From: Flavobacterium omnivorum
GTDB lineage: Bacteria; Bacteroidota; Bacteroidia; Flavobacteriales; Flavobacteriaceae
DNA length: 64,000 nt
Direction of reading: 5' to 3'
Assembly (NCBI RefSeq): GCF_900099915.1
Contig: NZ_FNDB01000005.1
Location: 62,001-126,000 of the forward strand
Numbering within the stretch: position 1 is the stretch's first letter; each line of letters begins with the position of its first letter. The notes under the pieces were generated by a model that searched no databases, was not told the DNA's origin, and saw only the letters and a list, made by a program, of their open reading frames with translations. This document shows positions 45,352 through 54,370 of the stretch, in pieces. Both the position numbers and the translations under genes were made by a program.

Positions 45352-45424
45352 ATGAATTTAAAATTACCTGCTTATTTTTTCAAACGTTACTTATTTTTTT
45401 GTAAAATTGTAAAAAATAATATCA

Positions 45425-45718
45425 TTGAATTTAGATAAATATATGCTCCCGTGTTTAAGCAAAACCCTCTTTGGGATGGAGTGTTTGGGATGCGGTTTTC
45501 AGAGGGGATTTTTACTGCTATTACAAGGTGATTTTTACGGCGCTTTCAAGATGTATCCAGCCCTTTTCACGACCTTGTTATTTCTGGGAATTGTTGGTTT
45601 GAATTTGATTGACAACAATAGAAATTACAGAAAATGGATTATTACCTCCGCTATCTTAAATGGTATTTTTATGATTGGAGGTTATTTTTTCAAACACTTT
45701 TCGTCGCTTTATTTCTAA
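45425..45718 (+). CDS. DUF2752 family membrane protein
   Basis: The protein has the DUF2752 signature PCLSKTLFGMECLGCGFQRG, with its two CxxC-like cysteines, and a membrane helix ALFTTLLFLGIVGLNL. The frame opens at TTG 45425 (97 residues), with the first ATG at 45443. The residues encoded before that ATG (NLDKY) resemble the N-terminus of related proteins as I remember them, so the TTG start is kept, but it is uncertain. The function of the family is unknown. Confidence 0.78.
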   Translation: MNLDKYMLPCLSKTLFGMECLGCGFQRGFLLLLQGDFYGAFKMYPALFTTLLFLGIVGLNLIDNNRNYRKWIITSAILNGIFMIGGYFFKHFSSLYF

Positions 45719-45736
45719 CTTTTTCCCTTCAAAAAA

Positions 45737-46435
45737 TTATTTAATTCTTGACAGAATATCATTCATCATTTCGATTTGGACTTTCTGAATTTCTATTAAT
45801 TCTTCTTGCTGATGCATAATCAAATGATCTAGTTTTTCATGAAGCATTCGGATTTCAAGTTCTGATTTGAGATTAATCATATAATCTTTTTTGGCTCTTT
45901 CCCTATCCTTTTCTTCTTGACGATTCTGGCTCATCATAATTACTGGAGCTTGAAGTGCGGCCAAACAAGATAAAATTAAATTCAATAAAATAAAAGGATA
46001 AGGATCAAACCCTTTATTCAGCAAAATATAAATATTTGCTAAAATCCAAAGCATAATAAATACCCCAAAAAGAATAATAAATTTCCAGCTTCCGCCAAAA
46101 CCTGCCACCTGATCTGCTACTTTTTGACCTACTGTGCGAGCACCCAATTCATCTTCAACGTCACTCACCAATGATTTGTCTTCGCTCAAAGAATTAATAA
46201 CCTTAGCCTCCAAATTGGACAACTCTCCTATTTCAACAAGCAAATAATTTGAAATATATTTCTCTCGATACATATTCAGCTCCTCAATTGCTAAAAATTT
46301 AGTTTTATCAAAATCAGGAAAATCATTTTCTATAAGTGCCAATATGGGATTTCGGATTGTTTTTGCCGAAACTTTATCAGCAAGTGGAAATTCTTTCTTA
46401 GAAATATCACTAATAAAAGTCAAATTACTTTTCAT
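45737..46435 (-). CDS. DUF1003 family membrane protein
   Basis: The 232-residue protein has a soluble N-terminal part (to about 100), then the DUF1003 core: RTVGQKVADQVAGFGGSW, a membrane helix FIILFGVFIMLWILANI, FDPYPFILLNLILSCLAALQ and APVIMMSQNRQ. It ends in a helical coiled-coil tail, LHEKLDHLIMHQQEELIEIQ. The family is widespread and has no firmly known role. It is convergent with the DUF2752 gene. Confidence 0.92.
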   Translation of the reverse strand: MKSNLTFISDISKKEFPLADKVSAKTIRNPILALIENDFPDFDKTKFLAIEELNMYREKYISNYLLVEIGELSNLEAKVINSLSEDKSLVSDVEDELGARTVGQKVADQVAGFGGSWKFIILFGVFIMLWILANIYILLNKGFDPYPFILLNLILSCLAALQAPVIMMSQNRQEEKDRERAKKDYMINLKSELEIRMLHEKLDHLIMHQQEELIEIQKVQIEMMNDILSRIK

Positions 46436-46793
46436 GGATTTTTATTTATTGGCTAATTTAAAAAAATACTTTCATTAAAACTACTACTTGGCCGTTGTAG
46501 ATTATAAAATAACACAAATAGGATTCGCTTTACTATTCGAACAATTCGAACAACTTTGATTATTTTATCTAACAAAAGTACCTTCAAAAACAAGATTGCT
46601 TTCTGTTTTTGAAGGAAATAATTCAAAATAGTTCAATATCTTTGTAATTCACTACAAAACAAATCCGAATGTTATCTCATTACAATAATATCCCTTTCTG
46701 CTATTCTTGTTGCTATTTTTAAAAACGGGACCTATAAAAGCATTCAGATGTTACAACTACGCATTCTAATTCAAATTCAAGATAAAAAACAGC
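46436..46793. other. 358-bp leader region upstream of cysM
   Basis: No open frame is supported. It holds a 12-bp perfect hairpin (46581-46592 with 46604-46615, CCTTCAAAAACA/TGTTTTTGAAGG, 11-nt loop). Two tandem 9-bp copies of TTCGAACAA lie at 46536-46553, and a -7 element TATCTTTG at 46637-46644 would give a leader of about 145 nt before cysM. Confidence 0.55.
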
Positions 46794-47681
46794 ATGAAAT
46801 CATTCAAAATATTAGACCTTATTGGAAATACACCTTTGGTAGAATCTACTAATTTGGTACAAAATAAAAACGTAAAACTTTTACTGAAACTGGAAGGGAA
46901 TAATCCGGGAGGCAGTTTAAAAGACCGAGCGGCGTACAATATGATCAAATCAGCACTCGAAAGAGGCGATATAAAAAAAGGAGATAAGCTGATCGAGGCT
47001 ACAAGCGGCAACACGGGGATTGCATTGGCAATGATAGCCAAATTATTCAATATCGAAATCGAATTGGTACTTCCAGAAGACTCTACTAAGGAACGCACCC
47101 AAACTATGCGCGCTTATGGCGCCACAGTGATTTTAACGCCCGCTGCAACAGGAATTATTGGTTCTAGAGATTATGCTGACAAAAAAGTAGCCGAAGGCGG
47201 CTATATTATGCTAAATCAGTTCGCCAATGATGACAACTGGAAAGCACATTACAAAACAACAGGTCCAGAAATATGGACCGATACAGTAGGAACCGTGACC
47301 CATTTTGTTTCCGCAATGGGAACTACAGGAACCATTATAGGAACCTCTACCTATTTAAAAGAAAAAAATCCAGCTATTCAAATTGTAGGAGCACAACCCA
47401 GCGATGGCTCGCAAATTCCAGGAATCAGAAAATGGCCGCAGGAATATTTGCCAAAAATATTTGATGCCTCAAAAGTAGATACTATAATTGAAGTTTCGGA
47501 AACTGAAGCGCGGGCAATGACCAAACGTTTGGCACTTGAAGAAGGCGTTTTTGCAGGAATGAGCAGTGGAGGTTCTGTTGCTGCAGCATTAAAAATAGCC
47601 AACACTTTAGAATCTGGTGTGATTGTAGCTATTATTTGTGATCGTGGCGATCGCTATTTATCATCTGATTTGTTTGATTAA
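46794..47681 (+). CDS. cysM: Cysteine synthase B (O-acetylserine sulfhydrylase family)
   Basis: The 295-residue PLP enzyme begins with ILDLIGNTPLVEST and has the PLP lysine Lys43 in PGGSLKDRAAYN, the phosphate loop region EATSGNTGIAL and the C-terminal AGMSSGGSVAAAL. The short length and EGDNPGGSVKDR-like site place it in the CysM branch, which makes cysteine from O-acetylserine (or O-phosphoserine) and sulfide or thiosulfate. No cysE gene is near. The leader upstream is unusually long. Confidence 0.93.
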   Translation: MKSFKILDLIGNTPLVESTNLVQNKNVKLLLKLEGNNPGGSLKDRAAYNMIKSALERGDIKKGDKLIEATSGNTGIALAMIAKLFNIEIELVLPEDSTKERTQTMRAYGATVILTPAATGIIGSRDYADKKVAEGGYIMLNQFANDDNWKAHYKTTGPEIWTDTVGTVTHFVSAMGTTGTIIGTSTYLKEKNPAIQIVGAQPSDGSQIPGIRKWPQEYLPKIFDASKVDTIIEVSETEARAMTKRLALEEGVFAGMSSGGSVAAALKIANTLESGVIVAIICDRGDRYLSSDLFD

Positions 47682-47797
47682 TTTAACTTTTTAAAATCAA
47701 CCTTCTTTACTCTAGCTTTCAAAGAAGCAAAAAAAGTTTGATTCGGTTGCATTTGGCGTATCCTAATTTTATTTTGAAATTTTAAATCCAAGGACAA

Positions 47798-48490
47798 ATG
47801 AAAAAAATTCAATTCCTTTATAGTATCTTATTGTTATCAATCATTATGGGAGGAAAAGCACAAGCGCAGGACTGGCCGAATTTAAGCAAATATCAAGAGG
47901 AGAATGCACAGCTGAAACCAGTAGCGCCCGGAGAAAAGAGAATTGTGCTGATGGGCGATTCTATAACAGAGTTTTGGAGCACAACTGACTCTGAATATTT
48001 TATTGGAAAACCTTACCTTAATCGCGGTATTAGTGGCCAAACAACTCCGCAAATACTACTCCGCTTTAGAGCTGATGTGATTGATTTAAAACCTAGCGCA
48101 GTAGTTATTTTAGCAGGAATTAATGACATTGCAGGCAATACGGGTCCAGTAACATTGCAAATGATTACAAATAATATTTTCTCAATGGTTGAGTTGGCAC
48201 ATGCAAATCACATTAAAGTGATTTTATGCTCCGTGCTACCCGCTTATGACTTCCCTTGGAAACCCAATCAAAATCCAGCTCAAAAAGTAGTGGATCTCAA
48301 TAAAATGATAAAAAATTACGCTAACGCTAAAGGTATTCTGTATCTTGATTACTTTTCGGCCATGAGAGATGAACGCGATGGACTAAAAAAGGCTTATTCC
48401 GGTGACGGTGTGCACCCTAACAAATTGGGTTATCAGATTATGGCTCCGCTTGCTGAAAAAGCAATCAAAGAAGTTTTAGTAGAGAAATAA
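47798..48490 (+). CDS. Secreted GDSL/SGNH-type esterase
   Basis: The 230-residue product has a signal peptide ending near KAQAQD. SGNH block I is VLMGDSITEFW with the nucleophile Ser, block II NRGISGQT, block III AGINDIAGN and block V SGDGVHPNKLGY with Asp and His. These four blocks define the SGNH hydrolase superfamily, exported lipases or acetylesterases acting on carbohydrates or lipids. The gene is monocistronic and followed by a strong terminator. Confidence 0.92.
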   Translation: MKKIQFLYSILLLSIIMGGKAQAQDWPNLSKYQEENAQLKPVAPGEKRIVLMGDSITEFWSTTDSEYFIGKPYLNRGISGQTTPQILLRFRADVIDLKPSAVVILAGINDIAGNTGPVTLQMITNNIFSMVELAHANHIKVILCSVLPAYDFPWKPNQNPAQKVVDLNKMIKNYANAKGILYLDYFSAMRDERDGLKKAYSGDGVHPNKLGYQIMAPLAEKAIKEVLVEK

Positions 48491-48502
48491 TGGAATATAC
48501 AA

Positions 48503-48540
48503 AAGCAAAAAGGCTCGATTTAAGTCGGGCCTTCTTGCTT
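48503..48540. terminator. Bidirectional terminator
   Basis: AAGCAAAAAGGCTCGA (48503-48518) pairs with TCGGGCCTTCTTGCTT (48525-48540) around a 6-nt loop with two mismatches. It lies between the convergent esterase and OsmC genes. Confidence 0.85.
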
Positions 48541-48558
48541 TGTGGAATATTTATTTGT

Positions 48559-48969
48559 TTATGCTAAGGTAGCCGTAGTATAAATTGCGGCATTCAGTAC
48601 CTTAGAGATAGGACAATTTTTTTCTGCCTTAGTCACTAATTGTTGAAAAGCATCTTCTGCTATTCCGCTTACCTTTGCTGTAACCGTTAATTGTGAAGTC
48701 AAAATGGTTCCATCGACCAAATCAATAGCACATTTGGTTTCAATACTTTCAATTTCAAAACCAGCTTCCGTAATATAAGCTGAAAGTTGCATCGTAAAGC
48801 AACCTGAATGTGCGGCCGCAATCAGTTCTTCCGGGTTTGTCCCTACTCCTTCTTCAAAACGGGATTTGAATGAATATTGTGTATCGCTTAATGTAGTACT
48901 TTGTGTCGTCAATTTTCCGGCTCCTTCTTTGAGTGAACCATTCCAGACTGCGGTTGCATTTCTTTTCAT
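48559..48969 (-). CDS. OsmC family peroxiredoxin
   Basis: The 136-residue protein contains the two redox cysteines of the family: one in AAHSGCFTMQL around residue 56 and one in AEKNCPISKVL around 118. The N-terminus KRNATAVWNGSLKEGAG matches OsmC. Such proteins reduce organic hydroperoxides by a Cys-based cycle. A CAAATTTA sequence at 48992-48999 (minus-strand TAAATTTG) is its likely -7 element. Confidence 0.93.
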   Translation of the reverse strand: MKRNATAVWNGSLKEGAGKLTTQSTTLSDTQYSFKSRFEEGVGTNPEELIAAAHSGCFTMQLSAYITEAGFEIESIETKCAIDLVDGTILTSQLTVTAKVSGIAEDAFQQLVTKAEKNCPISKVLNAAIYTTATLA

Positions 48970-49291
48970 AATTATAGATTTTCTGTTTTCTCAAATTTAG
49001 TTCATTTCTCAAAAAATAGTCTAAACCAGGCCATTTTTTAACGAAAGTTTAAAATTCATATTAAACTAAAAGTGTATCTGCCCTAATGAACTAATACTTT
49101 GTCAATGATAAAAACTGCAATAATACCAACTTAAAATTCTTGTGAATATATTTCTTTATGTGCTATTTTTCGTATTGATTTGATTATGTTTGTGACAGGA
49201 GAAATGAACATTGTTCAAATGAGACCACTTCCCTAAACAGTCCATTATATTTTTTTCTGAAATCCTAATTATTAAATTATAAAATACTCCT
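48970..49291. other. 322-bp divergent spacer between osmC-like and CPBP genes
   Basis: No gene is supported. It has a minus-strand -7 element TAAATTTG at 48999-48992 for the OsmC gene and a plus-strand TATGTTTG at 49185-49192 that could serve the CPBP gene about 100 nt downstream. No matching -33 boxes were found. Confidence 0.55.
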
Positions 49292-50578
49292 ATGCTGGAA
49301 GCGATCAAAGAAAACTACTTCAATTTAATGGTCTTTTTAAAAAATCCTAAAGACGAGGCAGGACCAAAACGTACCGTAGTTCAAAAAGTAAAAACGCTTC
49401 TTTCTTTACTGCTAATTGAAATTCCGATTATGGTAGTTTTGATTCTTTTGATTAGTGGTCTTGAACAACTAGGATTAGTGGATACTGAAAACCACGCAAT
49501 GGAAAATTTGATCAAGTCAGTATCAATTCCAGTACTCTTGTTTGTAGTAGTTATCATAATACCTTTTTTCGAAGAGCTACTCTTTCGCCTGTATTTGCGT
49601 TACAAAGACAATTACGCATTGCATTTTATCGTTGCAGTAGCTTCACTCACAGGAAAAAGAAATCAACAAAAAGCAGCAACATTCCTAAGTTCAGTCTGGA
49701 CTAAAAGATACAAATTCATATTTTATTTTTCTTCTGTGTTCTTTGGAATGGTTCATCTTACTAATTTTGAGTTTTCCTATACTATTTTACTTCTATCGCC
49801 AATTTTAGTAGCGCCACAAATAATATTAGGCCTCATTATTGGCTATCTAAGGGTTCGTGATGGTTTTATTTCAGGGTTTTTAATGCACGGGCTTCACAAT
49901 GCTTTATTTATTGGTATTGGAATACTATCCATATCAAACCATTCCGAAAAACTAAACTTTGAATCTCCTGCGTATTCCATCAAGATCGAAGAAACTGACG
50001 ACATACATCTTCAAAGTACGCAACAAAAGTATCCGGATAGCCTGGCTTACAAAAATATAAGTCTAAAAACAATTCTATCCCAATTACTGACTACAAATGA
50101 AATTTTGTTACAAACCAATAATGAAAACCAGCTTGAACAAACTTTGAACGTATATTTCAAAAACAAATTGAAAGACAGTTCACAAACAAAAAGGATTGCT
50201 TTAAATCAAATAACAAAAACCTATAATTTCCAAATTAAAAAGACCCGTAAACTAATGGAAGTTTGGGATTTAAAAGTTTCAAACTCATCTCTGTTATCTG
50301 AACACAAATCAACTCATAATTCACATGGAAACTTGGTGACTATAAACCCGAAGGAAATCATCATCAAAAAATCCAATATTAAATCGCTGGTTGATGCTTT
50401 GACCAAAAAGAACAAGCGAATAACTTTCGATAAAACTGACCTCAAAGACACTTATAATTTCACACTTCAAACGACCAATTTTGAAAGTATGAGCAAACAA
50501 TTAGAAGAGAAATATGGCCTTTCGCTGATTAAACGAAGAATGGAATTGGAACAGACCACAATTCTCTTTCTAAAATAG
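49292..50578 (+). CDS. CPBP intramembrane metalloprotease with a C-terminal DUF3738-like domain
   Basis: The 428-residue protein has a membrane domain to about residue 215 with the CPBP (CAAX/bacteriocin-processing) motifs: EELLFR (Glu94, Glu95, Arg99), GMVHLTNFE with His155, and FLMHGLHNALF with His199 and His202. The last 200 residues are soluble, with patterns like ISLKTILSQLL, then TFDKTDLKDTYNFTLQ and LEEKYGLSLIKRRM. These resemble DUF3738 (TIGR03435), which in other phyla is joined to BlaR1-like proteases. The domain call is from memory of the pattern and is uncertain. The substrate is unknown. Confidence 0.82.
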   Translation: MLEAIKENYFNLMVFLKNPKDEAGPKRTVVQKVKTLLSLLLIEIPIMVVLILLISGLEQLGLVDTENHAMENLIKSVSIPVLLFVVVIIIPFFEELLFRLYLRYKDNYALHFIVAVASLTGKRNQQKAATFLSSVWTKRYKFIFYFSSVFFGMVHLTNFEFSYTILLLSPILVAPQIILGLIIGYLRVRDGFISGFLMHGLHNALFIGIGILSISNHSEKLNFESPAYSIKIEETDDIHLQSTQQKYPDSLAYKNISLKTILSQLLTTNEILLQTNNENQLEQTLNVYFKNKLKDSSQTKRIALNQITKTYNFQIKKTRKLMEVWDLKVSNSSLLSEHKSTHNSHGNLVTINPKEIIIKKSNIKSLVDALTKKNKRITFDKTDLKDTYNFTLQTTNFESMSKQLEEKYGLSLIKRRMELEQTTILFLK

Positions 50579-51065
50579 AATAAAGCAAAACCGAATGTAT
50601 CTCTGTTGCTTAAAGGAATAAAACGACAATGTTGAGATTCCTCATACTATTTTTTATACAGTATCGCTATTTTTTTCTCTTGCCCTTTTTACCATTGAAA
50701 TTTAATAATATAAAAACTATAGTAGCCTAGTTGAAGTCCTTACTTTCTAACAATAGATTTTCATTGTAGATCTCTGCTCTTATTTTTAAAAAATAAAATT
50801 GAATTCCTTCCCTAGGTTCATTAACTTTTTATTTTTGACTGCCACCAGTAATTTACTCAATCGTTCGTTATTGTTCTTTGAATCAAAATCTATTACCAGC
50901 TTCAAAATAATCAGATTCAGAGAGGGAATCAAAATAACCTAAATTTGAATTGCATTAACCGAAACAAGCACTGTAATTAGGTAAAAACACACGTTGGTAA
51001 AAATTTTCGATTACTGTTAAAACAATGTGTAGTGTTAAGAAAAAGCCAATCCTAAGGATCTGACC
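50579..51065. other. Gene-free region after the CPBP gene
   Basis: About 490 bp with no supported gene. A six-base inverted repeat AAGCAA/TTGCTT follows the CPBP stop within about 35 nt and may be a weak terminator. The end carries the promoter of the next gene. Confidence 0.5.
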
Positions 51066-51093
51066 TTGTCTTCACTTGCGAATGTTACCTTTG
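51066..51093 (+). promoter_or_regulatory. Promoter deciding the start of the MscS-like gene
   Basis: TTG at 51066-51068, a 17-nt spacer, and TACCTTTG at 51086-51093 match the consensus. Transcription would begin near 51099, after the first ATG of the frame at 51095, so that ATG cannot be used and the next, at 51113, is chosen. Confidence 0.7.
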
Positions 51094-51112
51094 TATGAAA
51101 CAAAGTAAAATA

Positions 51113-52432
51113 ATGATTGTATTAACCGAAAAATACCCTTCCATAAATATAGATCCTTCCTGGTTGACTGATTTTTTTAACATAGATCCCCGAATCGCTT
51201 ATTACATCAATCTCCCGATACTTCTTTTTTGTTTGTTCCTCATAGGTATTGTGTCTTGGTTGATTACCAAAAAATTAATTGTTAATGCAATACATAAGCT
51301 ATTTTTAAAAACTAAGATGACGTGGGATGACCTCTTACTTGAGAAAAAAATATTTGACAAACTTGCTTATATTATTCCAGCAGTTCTTGTCATTTTTACC
51401 GTGCCTTCCATTTTGGTCGAATATCCAAAACTGTCTAGTTATATTGTTACTTTGGCGATGATTGTAATTCTTTTGGTCATCATTTGGACCATCATTGCCT
51501 TACTGGCAGTATTTGATATCATTCTGTCCAAATCTTCTATTTTCAAGGACAAACCTATTACGAGTTACATTCAAGTACTAAATATCGTCGTTTATTTCGT
51601 AGGCGGAATTCTTATTTTGTCGTTACTTTTAGGAAAGAGTCCATTTTACTTTTTAGGTGCTATGGGAGCCATGACCGCTATATTGTTATTAATTTTCAAA
51701 GACACTATTTTAGGTTTTGTAGCGAGTATTCAAATGTCTGTTTATGATATGGTACGCGTGGGCGATTGGATTGCCATGCCAAAATATGATGCTGATGGAG
51801 ACGTAATGTCCATCAATATAAGCACCGTCAAGGTTCAAAACTGGGACAAAACAATTACTACAATTCCAACCTATGCTTTCATCACTGATTCTTTTAAAAA
51901 CTGGCGTGGAATGAGTAATTCAGGAGGACGAAGAATCAAAAGAGCCATCTATCTTAAGGTAAGTAGTTTTTGTTTTTGTGATAATCAAATGCTAGAACAA
52001 TTTAAGCAATACACACTTATAAGAGATTACATCCTTCAGAAAGAAATTGAGATCAAGAAATCCAATTCTTCTCTAATTGATAATGAGTCCAATCCAGTAA
52101 ATATCAAAAGCCTAACTAATATTGGCGTTTTTAGAGTTTACGCAGAAAATTATCTTCTTTCTAATCCTAAAATTAATACCGAGATGACCACTATGGTTCG
52201 CCAATTAGATCCAACTTCTCAAGGGATGCCTTTAGAAATTTATTGTTTTACTTATGAAAAAGAATGGGAAAAACATGAGGTCATTAAATCCGATATTTTT
52301 GATCATTTACTCACTATAACCTCTCAATTTCAACTAGAAGTTTTTGAAGAACCTACGGGAAGAGATTTTAGAAATATAGGAAGTGTTCCCACTCAAAAAA
52401 CAAGTGTTACTAACTTATATTCCCAATCCTAA
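51113..52432 (+). CDS. Mechanosensitive channel of the MscS/YbdG type
   Basis: From the ATG at 51113 the product has 439 residues. It has four or five membrane helices, ending in the pore-lining helix region GAMGAMTAILLLIFKD. The MscS beta domain follows (TILGFVASIQMSVYDMVRVGDW), with ISTVKVQNWDKTITTIPTYA and a soluble alpha/beta C-terminus. It should release solutes under hypo-osmotic shock. The YbdG/MscM-like branch is suggested by the long, low-similarity C-terminal part. The first ATG (51095) overlaps the promoter and is rejected. Confidence 0.9.
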   Translation: MIVLTEKYPSINIDPSWLTDFFNIDPRIAYYINLPILLFCLFLIGIVSWLITKKLIVNAIHKLFLKTKMTWDDLLLEKKIFDKLAYIIPAVLVIFTVPSILVEYPKLSSYIVTLAMIVILLVIIWTIIALLAVFDIILSKSSIFKDKPITSYIQVLNIVVYFVGGILILSLLLGKSPFYFLGAMGAMTAILLLIFKDTILGFVASIQMSVYDMVRVGDWIAMPKYDADGDVMSINISTVKVQNWDKTITTIPTYAFITDSFKNWRGMSNSGGRRIKRAIYLKVSSFCFCDNQMLEQFKQYTLIRDYILQKEIEIKKSNSSLIDNESNPVNIKSLTNIGVFRVYAENYLLSNPKINTEMTTMVRQLDPTSQGMPLEIYCFTYEKEWEKHEVIKSDIFDHLLTITSQFQLEVFEEPTGRDFRNIGSVPTQKTSVTNLYSQS

Positions 52433-52823
52433 CCGACACTGAAACAAGCTGATATGAGCTCCTTTTTTAATTTTTTCCATCGCTAAATTTCGATACCAAA
52501 ACTATTTCAATGTAGAGACAAAACTCTTAAGTATACTTAGGTCTTGGTACCGCTTTAGTCCTTTTATTTTCCCGTTGCTGCGCTTGAAATGCTTGGCCAA
52601 ACCTACAAACGGTATGTGCACAAGTACTGCAATAGAAAAAGAGGTGCTCACAAGGCCCTAAAAAAAAATTGCCTTAGCATCGGAGGGCTATACAGCTCTT
52701 TTTGTTGCCGATTTTAAGATCAAGTGCAGCAGATTTACAGCGAAAAGCAAGATAAGGCGCAAAATAAAAGGAGACTTTTTGAAAATATTTACAAAATTGA
52801 ATTTATAAAACCATTCAAACGCT
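52433..52823. other. Spacer upstream of rlmD with a possible gene fragment
   Basis: No complete gene is seen. A 50-codon open stretch at about 52570-52735 reads LEMLGQTYKRYVHKYCNRK and so on, but it was not recognised and lacks a convincing start. It may be a decayed fragment or chance. Confidence 0.4.
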
Positions 52824-52831
52824 TATTTTTG
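52824..52831 (+). promoter_or_regulatory. -7 element TATTTTTG immediately before the rlmD start
   Basis: TATTTTTG ends four bases before the ATG at 52836, so transcription would start at or next to the A of the ATG. A TTG at 52797-52799 with a 24-nt spacer is the closest -33 candidate. This implies a leaderless or nearly leaderless mRNA. Confidence 0.6.
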
Positions 52832-52835
52832 CGCT

Positions 52836-54248
52836 ATGGCTAAGAAAAATACAGACAAAGTTGTCTTTCATCAAATAAAAGTCCTTGATGCTGGTGCAAA
52901 AGGCGTATCGGTGGCAAAAGCTCCCGACGGTAAAGTAGTTTTTATCCCTAATGTAGTACCCGGCGATGTAGTCGACGTGCAAACGTTCAAGAAACGTAAG
53001 GCGTATTACGAAGGAAAAGCGATTCACTTTCACGAATATTCAGAGCACCGTGTAACTCCTATTTGCGAGCATTTTGGTGTTTGTGGTGGTTGTAAATGGC
53101 AGAATATGAAATACAGTCAACAGCTGTATTACAAACAAAATGAAGTGTTAAATCATCTGCAACGCATTGGAAAAGTGGAACTTCCTGAATTTGAACCCAT
53201 TTTAGGATCGGAGAAACAATTTTTTTATAGAAACAAAATGGAATTTTCGTTTTCAAATAGCCGTTGGTTGACCGAAAAAGAAATTGACAGCACCGAAGAT
53301 TTAGGAAACAGAAACGCATTAGGATTTCACATTCCAAAAATGTGGGATAAAATCTTGGACATTAATAAATGTCATTTACAGGAAGATCCATCAAATGCTA
53401 TTCGCAATGAAGTAAGGGATTTTGCTAATGCAAATGGACTTACCTTCTTTAACCCAAGAGAACATTCTGGTTTGTTGAGAACCTTGATGTTACGCACTGC
53501 TTCTACTGGAGAAATCATGGTTTTGATTCAGTTTTTTGAAAATGACAAAGCCAATAGAGAATTAATCTTGGATCAACTCTATGAGAAGTTTCCACAAATT
53601 ACTTCTTTACAATATGTTATCAACAGTAAAGCAAACGACACTTTATATGATACCGACATCAAATTATACAAAGGAAGAGATTACATCTTAGAAGAAATGG
53701 AAGGATTGAAGTTTAGTATTAATGCTAAATCATTTTATCAAACCAACTCGGATCAAGCGTATGAATTGTACAAAATAACAAGAGATTTTGCTGGATTGAC
53801 GGGTAATGAAATTGTTTATGATTTGTATACTGGAACGGGCACGATTGCTCAGTTTGTTTCTAAAAAAGCTAAAAAAGTAATTGGCGTGGAGAGTGTTCCT
53901 GAAGCCATTAAAGACGCCAAATTAAACGCGGAACGAAACGAAATTACAAATTGCGAGTTCTTTGTAGGGGACATGAAAGTAGTGTTTAACGATAGCTTCA
54001 TTGCACAACACGGACATCCAGATGTAATTATCACCGATCCACCAAGAGACGGAATGCATAAAGATGTAATTGAACAAATCATGAAAATTGCTCCTGAAAA
54101 AGTGGTTTACGTAAGTTGTAACTCAGCTACACAAGCCCGCGATTTGGCCTTGATGGACGAGAAATACAAAGTTACACGCGTGCGCCCAGTGGATATGTTT
54201 CCGCAAACACATCACGTAGAAAATGTGGTGCTTTTAGAAAGAAGATAA
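52836..54248 (+). CDS. rlmD: 23S rRNA (uracil-1939-C5)-methyltransferase
   Basis: The 470-residue enzyme has an N-terminal TRAM domain (VLDAGAKGVSVAKAPDGKV) and an iron-sulfur site (Cys77, Cys83, Cys86 in CEHFGVCGGC, fourth Cys in NKCHLQ). The C-terminal SAM-binding fold carries VYDLYTGTGTIAQF, ITDPPRDG and the catalytic Cys in YVSCNSATQARD. These are the marks of the RumA/RlmD family, which methylates uracil in 23S rRNA with S-adenosylmethionine. A start further downstream would cut the TRAM domain, so the ATG beside the -7 element is kept. Confidence 0.93.
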   Translation: MAKKNTDKVVFHQIKVLDAGAKGVSVAKAPDGKVVFIPNVVPGDVVDVQTFKKRKAYYEGKAIHFHEYSEHRVTPICEHFGVCGGCKWQNMKYSQQLYYKQNEVLNHLQRIGKVELPEFEPILGSEKQFFYRNKMEFSFSNSRWLTEKEIDSTEDLGNRNALGFHIPKMWDKILDINKCHLQEDPSNAIRNEVRDFANANGLTFFNPREHSGLLRTLMLRTASTGEIMVLIQFFENDKANRELILDQLYEKFPQITSLQYVINSKANDTLYDTDIKLYKGRDYILEEMEGLKFSINAKSFYQTNSDQAYELYKITRDFAGLTGNEIVYDLYTGTGTIAQFVSKKAKKVIGVESVPEAIKDAKLNAERNEITNCEFFVGDMKVVFNDSFIAQHGHPDVIITDPPRDGMHKDVIEQIMKIAPEKVVYVSCNSATQARDLALMDEKYKVTRVRPVDMFPQTHHVENVVLLERR

Positions 54249-54293
54249 TTGATTTTTGATTGCTGATTAACGATTTTTGATTGTAGATTTTAA
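54245..54293. repeat. Degenerate 7-bp tandem array, unit GATTnnn
   Basis: Six heptamers in register from 54252 (GATTTTT, GATTGCT, GATTAAC, GATTTTT, GATTGTA, GATTTTA), preceded by a related GATAATT overlapping the rlmD stop. The first and fourth units are identical and the 12-bp GATTTTTGATTG recurs 21 bp apart. Confidence 0.8.
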
Positions 54294-54370
54294 AAATTGA
54301 CATCGTATTGGCATTAAAAATGCCTCTTAGGCACACTAATGATGTACAGGTTTCCACAAAAAAATTGTAA

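Noticed and set aside
52570..52735. A small gene upstream of rlmD
   Set aside because: The open stretch has no good start, no recognised motif and is preceded by a stop, so it is not called as a gene.
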